A stretch of DNA of 19,038 nucleotides, taken from assembly GCA_018398765.1 (NCBI GenBank), contig JAHBMJ010000367.1, positions 1 through 19,038 of the forward strand, written 5' to 3'. The DNA comes from Chromera velia (Eukaryota > Sar > Chromeraceae). Below, piece by piece: positions 9,291-16,912 of the stretch; position 1 is the first letter of the stretch; each line of letters starts with the position of its first letter. The notes under the pieces were generated by a model, which saw only the letters and a program-made list of their open reading frames with translations, was not told the origin of the DNA and did no database searches. Position numbers and translations under genes: made by a program.

Positions 9291-9956
9291 CTACTCAGAA
9301 GGCCCAGCCATGCTCTGTTTTACCTTGCCCATAATGTGGAGGATGACCACAATGGCCATGTAGACGAGAGACAAGACAAGCACTGTGGTGGGCCCACTGC
9401 AACACACACACACAGAAGGGGGGGGGGGGAGAGAGAGAGAGAGAGGCAGAGACAGTGAGAGGGACCATGAGCACTTTCACACTTTTGATAGAGATTCACA
9501 CGCACACATTCAAAGAGACAAAGACACACAGACAGCTGTGCAAGTAAACACGAGAATCCCCGTGGAAGGAACAAAGGAATGGCTCCATGAGAACATGAAG
9601 ACGCGAGATGCAAAACGCAGAAATGAAGAAAGGCGAGAATAAAAAAAAGGATCGGCAGAGAAGCTCAAGAGCAGAAACTTGAGGAGGCGGGCGAGCAGGA
9701 AGAAAGAAAAGAGGAATGCGAAAAAAAAGAAAGAACGGAAGGAAGAAAGGAAGCGAGGAAAAAAGGAAGGAAGAGAGAGACAAAGACATGGGGAAGGAAG
9801 GAACGGAGGCAGGAGCAAAAAAACAAGGAAGATGGCAGGAACGAACGCACAAAAGGAAGGAAGCAAGAAAGGAAGAAAGGAAGGAAGAAAGGAAGAAAGC
9901 AAGGAAGGAAGGAAGGAATGAAGGAGGGAGGGGGAGAGAGAGAGAGAGAGAGCGAG

Positions 9957-9998
<42 letters not shown>

Positions 9999-10069
9999 AG
10001 AGAACGAGAAAGAGAAAGAGAAAGAGAGAAAAGGAAAAAAAAAAGAAAAGAAGAAAGGAATGAAGGAGA

Positions 10070-10104
<35 letters not shown>

Positions 10105-10140
10105 GAAAGAAAGAAAAGAAAGAAAGAAAGAAAGAAAGAA

Positions 10141-10188
<48 letters not shown>

Positions 10189-11308
10189 GACGAAGGAAGG
10201 AAGCAAAGAAAGGACTCAAAGTAGGAACAGGCGGTTGGTGTGGGAGAGAGAAAGAGAGGCCATTCTCTACCCAAGAAGCTACGATAAAAAAGAGGGTAGC
10301 AAGGGGGGCCCTCTTCATCCACAAGAAAGCCAGAAGTCGGCGAAAGACGGAAAGAAAAACCGATCGGGATCCACGCCAAGAGAGTAACGGAACAAAAGGC
10401 CGCGTCAAGGAAAAAAAACAAGGGCAGTCCTCTCTGCCTGTTTCTCTCTCTCAGACGCACACCCTCATAAGCACATGCATTCATACATGCACACACACAT
10501 GCACGCCCGCACGCTCTCGCCCGCACAAACACAGAAACCCATTTGAATATTTGCTAGTCCACAACAACCAGGCAGACAAACAGGACAGGAAAACACATCT
10601 ACGAGAAATAAGCACTCTACTTCCACCTTAGTTCGAACCCAGATTGGTGAGGGAGAGCTTCCTCCCATTCTGAGTGCCGACATTCATTACATGCATGTGC
10701 ATCCATCGTCACGATACGAAGCAGAAAGCAGGTAAGTCCGGGGCTGCACTGATGAATCGACTCACATTTTGAGTCCGGGAGCGTCGTCCTGATAGAATCT
10801 CAGGATGCCCTGCTGCTGCTGTTGCTGTGGTGCACCTCCCCTGGACTTTCCGACCGAAGTGGACAGCTGGGAAGACTTGGTGCCTCCACGCCTGCACTCA
10901 TTCACACGCACCGACTTGAATGCGAGAACCGTGCACACCCGCCTTATGACAGAGGCACTTCTGAATATTGAGTGGTTGGTTGAACGAAAGAGGCAGAGGT
11001 GCCAAACAGACTTGACGACTTGGACCCTTTTTAGGCACCGAAGACGATCAAACACTTGTAAGCACTTCGAGTGACTGACTTTGCGAGGGTCGTTCTCTGT
11101 CCTCCAACCGTGGCAGCTGCCTGGGCCTTTCCGGCACCCGCACCCGCGGCAGCACCTGCGTTGGTGTGAGATTGGCTCATTGATCCCTTCGCCTGCATAC
11201 CATCGGAAGGAGGGGGTATGTGTGAGAACGATAGACAACGTCTCAGGACTTCTATTGAATCAATCAGGAGAGCCAAAACGGGCAGGAGAAAGAGGGTGCA
11301 CTCACCAT
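9291..11308 (-). CDS. SEC61B: Sec61 beta subunit of the ER protein translocon, 4 exons
   Basis: Minus-strand exons are 11308-11306, 11192-11080, 10891-10766 and 9396-9291. Splice phases agree throughout and give 115 residues; the human protein has 96. Sec61 beta is a small tail-anchored subunit of the Sec61 channel, which moves nascent proteins into the ER. The N-terminus is Ala/Gly/Ser-rich and cytosolic, residues 61-66 are six Gln (CAG/CAA), and the family signature GILRFYQDDAPGLKIGP spans about 67-83. A single membrane helix (TTVLVLSLVYMAIVVILHIM) follows at about 84-103, ending GK. The start ATG has context AACATGG and is followed at once by a 113-bp intron; a downstream Met6 is the fallback start. 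Introns are 113, 188 and 1369 bp. The nine-residue tail after LHIMGK is unusual. A donor at the GGCAAG-GTAAAA boundary could remove it but breaks the GTNNGT rule of the other introns. Confidence 0.93.
9421..9446. repeat. G-run and (GA)n inside SEC61B intron 3
   Basis: An uninterrupted G-run followed by GA repeats on the plus strand. On the sense (minus) strand this gives CT repeats, a C-run and then (TG)n directly before the TTGCAG acceptor of intron 3. Confidence 0.85.
9640..10208. repeat. Long purine-biased tract in SEC61B intron 3
   Basis: About 570 bases consist almost only of A and G on the plus strand: GGAAG and GAAAG repeats at 9700-9920, (GA)n at about 9935-9990, GAAAGA runs to 10030, and near-perfect GAAA repeats at 10063-10190. 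It lies entirely inside intron 3 of the minus-strand Sec61 beta gene, so the transcript is pyrimidine-rich. Long Phe/Leu/Ser and Lys/Glu/Arg open frames over it are translations of the repeat. Confidence 0.95.
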
Positions 11309-11911
11309 GTTGTTTGGAGATGAGACGACAACGCAACCAGCGTCTCGTACTTTGGCTGAGTGTTGGTTGAAGAACTTTCTGAGGCTCTGAAGAGAAAAGC
11401 CGAACGAAACCACCACAATTCGTTTTGCAATCACTAGTGGGTTGGCTTTACTTTCAGAGGAATGCCGAGAAAGGCCTCTTCTTCTGCTGAGTATATAGTG
11501 GACACGGCCAGTCTGTCTTCACGAGAAAGCCGTTTCAGGTGCTTCAATTACGGTGCATGGCTTACAATTTAGCTCGGAACGGGCGGCCCCGAACAACCGC
11601 GTTTCGTGTTGCTTCAATTATAGCTCGGTCATGCTCGCAGATCTCGCATGGCTAATCTGTATCATACTGACGTGAAGTTAATTTCAATCCTCTTCACGCT
11701 GACAGTCACTGGATGAGAAAATTGCAGTAATCTCTTGTGTTTGTGCCTGCAGAGACCAAATTCGCGGGCGGTGGAAGAGCTTCGTTGATTGGCAGCAAGG
11801 GAACAGCTGGAAAGTTTGAGCTGGAAGAGACGTACACTGGGCCGTCTCGTGTATCGAAACGACAAGCCTGCATGATCACTGACGGGGTCATCGTTACGCC
11901 ACAAAAACGAG
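11309..11911. promoter_or_regulatory. Divergent promoter region of SEC61B and the acetyltransferase
   Basis: About 600 bp separate the two start codons, which face away from each other, so both promoters and 5' untranslated regions must lie here or overlap. An imperfect direct repeat sits at 11532-11550 and 11601-11620 (sharing TGCTTCAATTA), each followed within about 25 bp by TAGCTCGG. A TATATA is at 11492-11497. No transcription start can be read from the sequence. Confidence 0.5.
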
Positions 11912-12622
11912 ATGGGAGATTCCAAAGAGACGGAAGTGAAGAGAGACTTGGCTTCTGGAATGAAGCGGCGGGAGAAGTTTGAATGCGAGGAGATGATCAA
12001 AATGATCTCTGGAGTTCCCTATCGTGCCAATGTCCCCCAGTTGGTCGGTCGGTTGTAGGTCGTAAAGCCAAGCCGCTGCCTCTTGACACCTAGATTGTCG
12101 TCCATGGTGTGTGAATGAAACGGTACTGATCGCACGACAGCCACAATCCACAAACGATAGAGATGCGAGGAGAGAGGGGCATGAAGTGAGGCGCTCATCG
12201 GATAAGAGGAAAAGAAAATTATTTTAGCAGGCGAGGAGAATGTCCGGCCGTCTATCTGAGTCACTCTGGTATGAAAGTAGGCAAATCAATTGTGGGGCCG
12301 GAGTGTAGCAGAGAATGGACCCGGAACGGATCACGATGAGCAGAAATTAAAAGTACAGTCGTGCCGTGCACGCGTCCATGTGTAAGCATTATAAAGTATG
12401 TAAAGTTCTCAGACCGTCTATTTTGGCAGGACAGCCCTTCGACGAATGAGTTGTTTTTGTCAGAGACATCCCGCTTTCTTGCATGCTGCCTGCCTGCTCA
12501 CCAGGGACCCCTCAATCACTCGGTCCATGTGGGGCTTTCAGGTTATTTTTCTTCCGTCTCTCACTCCCCACTCCCTTTGGTGTGTGTTTGTAACTCCATG
12601 AGGACTCTTGCCTCTCTCTCAA

Positions 12623-12679
<57 letters not shown>

Positions 12680-15600
12680 GCGTGCAGGAGGCAGGGAGGC
12701 GAGAAGCGTTCGCACTGACTGAATTTTTCAACCGGATGCCCGTCCGGCAGGCCGAGAAGAGCTCTCCTCTTGTGTCTGGCTCTGAATCTCCTTTGACGCT
12801 CTCGCTCTCCTTCTCGAGTCCAGCAGAGATCAAAGAGGCAGAGGATGTGATGAAAGAGGAACGGGGGGAGAGAGAGATGATACTCGGATCTCTATTTGGC
12901 GGTATGGGAGAGGGTGTGGAGATTGTTCCCCCATTTCGGTGTGACTACGGCTTCAACACCTTTCTTGGAGATCGTCAGTCCGTTGTGCCTTTATCTCTAA
13001 GCCTTTTTTAATTGCTCCCGGAGTTTTCTACTTCTTTCGCTTTTTCGTCTTACCTCTATTCTCTTTCCTGTCTCGGTTCGTTCCTTTCGTTCGCCCTCTC
13101 GATTGAAGAAGTTCAGCTTCCCCGATGTCCATCGTTGGTTCATGTGTGACAAACCTGTTTTACAGCCCTTCCGGACACGTTTCGCAAAGCAGCGCACATA
13201 CTTCTGTCTCTTTCATTTCCTGGCTGTCTGAGTGCATGAGAGAGGGCCAGTCTACCAAAGGTCGATATTTTCCTCGCGCTCTGCTTTCGTTCTGGGCTAC
13301 CCCGCCAACTCTCCTCTCTCTGTGGGTGTATGTGTGTGAGTGCGAATATGGGCGTGCACGTTTCCAAGCAGGCGTGTACCTGAACTACGACTGCATCTTC
13401 CTCGACGTCGCGCCCATCCGTGTGGGAGACGGCACAAAATTTGGTCTGTGAGACGGCAGGGGGAAATCAAGGAGTCTTAATCATGCACACACGAACCAGA
13501 ATTAGGTTGTGCAAGAAGACTCTTTTTGAGGCCAATCATACGCTTCGACGGGGGGCCCTTCCTTCCTTCCTTTCTTTCTTTCTTTCTTTCTTTCCTTCCT
13601 TCCTTCCTTTCTGTCTTCCTTTCTTTCTTTCTTTCTTTCTTCCTTTCTTTCTCTCTCTCTCTGTCTCTCTCTCTCTCTCTCGTTCGTTCGTTCGTTCGTT
13701 CGTTCGTTCTTTCTTCCTTCCTTCCTTCCTTCCTTCTCTCTTCCTTTCTTCGTAGTGCTCTCCTCCCGTCAGATTGTTTTCTTCTCTGCTGGTCCTTCTG
13801 GATTGCTTCTTAATCTCAAACGACCTGCATCCGTCCTTTCTTCCATGCATTCGCGGCTAACTGCTGGGCTCTTGAAAGAACGTCTAGTGTTGTTCGACAG
13901 ACGAAATGAGGTCAAACAAGGTAGCATCTCTGTTCTTTCAAGTCTTTCACTGATGCTGGAACAATTCATTACAGTTCCTTCCAGAATCTCTGTAATCTCT
14001 CNNNNNNNNNNNNNNNNNNNNNNNNNNNNNNNNNNNNNCCCCTCTCTCTCTGTGTGTGTGTGTGTGTGTGTGCAGGCCCTGGAGTGTCAGTCTGACTGGC
14101 TGTGGAAGCAAACAAATCGTTTTCCTCTTCCTCAACCGTCATTCCCTATTCACTCAATCACCTACTCACTCACTCGCTTGCTTACGGACGGGGCGACTCA
14201 CTCACTGATCAACCATTTGTTCGCTCGATCCTCTTCCTTGCTGCTCCCCCGATTTTGCTTTCTGCCTCGCTTGCACACCGCATTGATTTGAAACTCAAGC
14301 TTTCACAGTCTCTATCCCCCACCCCCCTTCCTTTCCCTCTCTCTCGTTCGCTTGATTGATTGATTGATTGATCGATCGATGGATCGATCGACGCGGTCTT
14401 TAGTCTTTCTGTTTCTCGCTTTGGTTTGTTTCGTCTTTTCTTTTTGCCGCGTACTGTAGGCGAAACGATTTGAGAGAGAAAAACGCGTCATGCAGCAAAG
14501 CGTAAGTTGATAACAAGAATGAAACTTTCTTCAAGAAGATCACTGTGCAGGGCAAAAGCGAAATACATGCCAGGAAGAGAGAGAGAGAGAGAGAGAGAAA
14601 CAGGGGAGTGAAGGAATGAAACCTGACGTATTGAAAGCCTCCCATCCATCTCTCTCTTTGTTGCTCAATCGCTTACCCTGTGTACGTGCTTGCCTGCAGA
14701 CACCTCTACACGGCTGGTCACATAATTGACCCTGTGCGTCTTCCTGTAGCCTGCCTCTCTGTATTTATGTGTTTTTGTCTTTTCTCCTTCTTACTTGCCT
14801 GCTTTTGTTTCTCTTCTGCCCCCGCCCTTCCAAAAGGCTCACTCGCACTGCACTCTCGCGAAGAATGCTGCGTCCTCTTGGAAATGCTCTTCTTTCTTCT
14901 GTTTCTTCTTTTCTTCTTTTCTCCTCCACGCACTGAGTGGCGCTTCCTCTTTTCTTCGTGGCATTCTTGCTTTCTTTTTGTTTTCTTCTACTTTGTCTGG
15001 TTTTTCATTTTCTTTCTTGCTTTCGTTCTTCCGTTGGTTCTTCCTTCCTTGTTTCTTTTTCTGTTGTTTTCTTTCATTCATTCATTCATTCATTCATTCT
15101 GTCGTTCGTTCATTCATCCGCGCGTTCGTTCTTTCGTTCTCCCTTTCCCCTTCTTTTTTTGCTTCGTTGTTACAAGGATTTGTTCACTTGCTTCTTTCTC
15201 TTGCGAGCAGAGTCGAAGAGCAGATCTGGAGGAATTCGGCAAAGAAATCCGCATCGGCTCCAATGTGTGGGTCGGGGGACGCGTGGTTGTACTGCCAGGT
15301 CGGTCTGCGTCGGTCACTCAGTTGGCAAAAATGAAACCGTAGATTAGGCCCTCGCCGTCATTTTTTGCGCTTTGACTCGCGCTTTTCGTCCTCGATGCAG
15401 TCTGTATAGGTACAGATGTCTTGGTATTCACAGACGGGTTCGGTAGATATATGCATGTGATTTGACCCGACTCGCCGTCGATCGTTCCGTTTTTGAATCC
15501 TATCAATTCGTTGCTTGATCAATGTTTCTTCCTGGGTTTCTTTGGCATACATGCATGTGTGGATGCAGGAGTGACAATTGGGGACAACAGTGTAATTGGA

Positions 15601-15684
15601 GCCGGCAGCGTGGTGACAAAGGATGTACCTTCAAATGTGATTGCTGTGGGGTCGCCCTGCAAGGTTGTAAAAGAAATTCGATAA
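11912..15684 (+). CDS. Maltose O-acetyltransferase-like sugar acetyltransferase, 7 exons
   Basis: Exons are 11912-12043, 12688-12973, 13372-13443, 14076-14085, 14700-14733, 15211-15298 and 15569-15684. All phases agree and give 245 residues; bacterial Maa has about 183. Such enzymes use acetyl-CoA to acetylate a sugar or related hydroxyl; the substrate cannot be read here. The N-terminal cap domain has [14 protein letters not shown] and [15 protein letters not shown]. The left-handed beta-helix follows with [15 protein letters not shown] (125-139), [30 protein letters not shown] with the catalytic His174, then [20 protein letters not shown] and [20 protein letters not shown]. Residues about 65-105 are an insertion rich in Ser, Leu and Glu, absent from bacterial relatives. 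An in-frame stop lies upstream of the ATG, whose context is GAGATGG. Introns are 270-644 bp. Exon 4 is a 10-nt microexon close to an assembly gap. No signal peptide is evident. Confidence 0.93.
12623..12674. repeat. (TCTG)n at the 3' end of acetyltransferase intron 1
   Basis: About a dozen TCTG units end some 13 bp before the GTGCAG acceptor at 12687. The repeat occupies the place of the polypyrimidine tract. Confidence 0.95.
13556..13752. repeat. TTCC/TTTC/CT and (CGTT)n repeats in acetyltransferase intron 3
   Basis: A compound microsatellite of CTTC and CTTT units, then CT dinucleotides, then about seven CGTT units (13681-13708), then CTTC again. It lies inside intron 3 on the sense strand. 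The Phe/Leu/Ser/Arg-Val open frames across it are repeat translations. Confidence 0.95.
14002..14038. other. Assembly gap (37 N)
   Basis: A run of 37 N within intron 3 of the acetyltransferase gene, 37 bp before the microexon. The flanks are pyrimidine-rich (TG/CT), so the gap probably reflects a collapsed microsatellite and its true length is unknown. Confidence 1.
14051..14072. repeat. (TG)n abutting the microexon acceptor
   Basis: Eleven TG units run straight into CAG, the 3' splice site of the microexon at 14076. Confidence 0.95.
14076..14085 (+). other. 10-nt microexon (exon 4) of the acetyltransferase gene
   Basis: GCCCTGGAGT is flanked by the acceptor TGTGTGCAG and the donor GTCAGT. 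With exon 3 ending TTTG and exon 5 starting ACACCTC it completes F-G-P-G-V-H-L-Y-T-A-G-H, the family's conserved run into the catalytic histidine. Reading on past the donor gives a stop after two codons, and skipping the exon breaks the frame. Confidence 0.85.
14351..14393. repeat. (GATT)n/(GATC)n tract
   Basis: Four to five TTGA units followed by several GATC-type units, inside acetyltransferase intron 4. The GATC part is self-complementary. Confidence 0.85.
15073..15099. repeat. (ATTC)n microsatellite
   Basis: About seven ATTC units within a pyrimidine-rich part of acetyltransferase intron 5, followed by degenerate GTTC units. Confidence 0.9.
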
Positions 15685-15879
15685 AAAATGGATTAGAGCG
15701 GCCTGAATATCCAAAATTCAGGGTGCCTAGAAATTTTTGTTTGAGTTTTTGCTAGTTTTTGCATTTAGTGCGTCGCATATCAGGATTAATCAAGATTATA
15801 CCCAAAATCGGTACAAAAATCAATTATGGCATTTCATTTTTTTTTTGCTAATTAAGTAACTAACGAACTAGTTAGAATC
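15685..15879. other. 3' flank of the acetyltransferase gene
   Basis: AT-rich DNA just after the TAA stop, expected to hold the 3' untranslated region. No further gene is seen. Confidence 0.45.
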
Positions 15880-16150
15880 TTTCAATTAATGTGATGTGTA
15901 TGCTAGTTATGCTTGCGCCCCGCCTTTCTGCATTGACTGTGATTAAGCCAGCCCACGTGTATGTCTTTCCGGGGCTGTGCTTGAAGTGAGCGCGCACGTC
16001 GTTGCATGCGATTTAGCTAGACGAATCAACAGTTGCGTTTCCGTTGCATCAGTGTGTGAAGTTAGAGTGACAGCCTGCATGATAGTAAGACGGTGGAAAG
16101 ACGAACGACGATGGTCTTTCCGACTGACAGACTTTATACTGCCTACACCA
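15880..16150 (+). mobile_element. Diverged inverted copy of the 7.3-kb LTR-like repeat
   Basis: The reverse complement of 15916-16034 aligns base for base with 7294-7412, about three quarters identical by eye. Weaker similarity continues to both sides (for example GACAGACTTTATACT against GACAGACCTTCTATCT). No gag or other element gene adjoins it, so it is best read as a solo LTR or fragment in the opposite orientation. Its exact ends and any target duplication were not found. Confidence 0.6.
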
Positions 16151-16484
16151 CGTTCACGTAACAATTACTACTTTCATTTTAAATGACATATAATAAATGC
16201 TTTAAAGTGCTCCAACTTGCTCCTGAAGACTTGAAGTTATAGTTCTGAAGCTATCTTATTTATCTCTAATATGACCTAGAAAGCAAAGCTCTGAAGGACA
16301 CTTAAAAACAATTGCTCTGAGAACCTAGCTGTACCTAGCTGGGAACGCGTAGGCATGCATAATTTCCTCAAAAATTTTGATGGAAAAGTGGGCTGGGGTG
16401 ATGATCCCCGGTGATCTAGGGTGCATGGGCTTGAACCCAGGATCTCGCCGCGTCGCGAAAGCCTACGAAGGCCCCAAATTTCGC
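16151..16484. other. Non-coding stretch upstream of SHMT
   Basis: No gene is recognised. A minus-strand GGGTTCAAGCCC at about 16430-16441 resembles a tRNA B box but has no tRNA around it. Confidence 0.4.
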
Positions 16485-16580
16485 TTTCCGGGCCATTCGC
16501 ACGCTTCGCGTGCGTCAGATTACATAGATGGATTTCAAGCTTTCCGGGGTCGTTCGCACGCTTAATTGCGTCCGTCATGC
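16485..16580. repeat. Direct repeat with GC hairpin
   Basis: TTTCCGGG...TTCGCACGCTT occurs at about 16485 and 16541, a period of 56 bp. The first copy contains a perfect hairpin, CGCACGC-TTC-GCGTGCG (16498-16514). The second has lost it, reading CGCACGCTTAATTGCGTCCG. Confidence 0.6.
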
Positions 16581-16912
16581 AGATGCGAAACGTTGCGTGC
16601 GTCAAATTGCTTGCTGATCACGCGTGCACGTCTCCGAAGAAAGCTCCGCAGAGACGCTCCAACCAAATCCGGCAATTTCCGGCATGCACTCCTCTCAGAG
16701 AACGATCCTCTTTTCCACTGAAAGGAGCATTGGATCAAAGCAGACCCAACCAACAATCCACACTGCAGAAGCCTTGCATGCCCACTTGCTTCCAAGAAGA
16801 GTGTGTCTGAGTCTGACGTATTTGTCCTTGGGAGGCAACGAAGGATCACTTTCTCTTCATCGAACTCTTCGAAGACCCCGTTCGAGAAAGAGCTTGGAAG
16901 CGAATTAAGAAA
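16581..16912. other. Upstream region of SHMT
   Basis: This should hold the promoter and 5' untranslated region of the SHMT gene. Open frames on both strands have no family resemblance. No promoter motif is claimed. Confidence 0.4.

Noticed and set aside
9321-9326. Possible extra donor after Gly-Lys in Sec61 beta exon 4 (AAG-GTAAAA)
   Set aside because: GTAAAA lacks the G and T at +5 and +6 found in every other donor, and the frame reaches a stop ten codons later.
9496-10532. Long minus-strand open frames rich in Phe, Leu and Ser, and plus-strand frames rich in Lys, Glu and Arg
   Set aside because: They are translations of the GAAA/GA microsatellites inside Sec61 beta intron 3 and lack any domain.
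12772-12828. 57-bp candidate mini-intron in acetyltransferase exon 2
   Set aside because: Its donor GTGTCT does not fit the GTNNGT pattern of the 15 other introns, and the frame is open through it. Kept as coding, with a note.
16422-16445. tRNA B-box-like GGGTTCAAGCCC on the minus strand, and a second GGGTTCGAAC at about 10629-10640
   Set aside because: Neither has a five-pair T stem, an anticodon arm or an A box at the right distance. No tRNA or clear SINE is supported.
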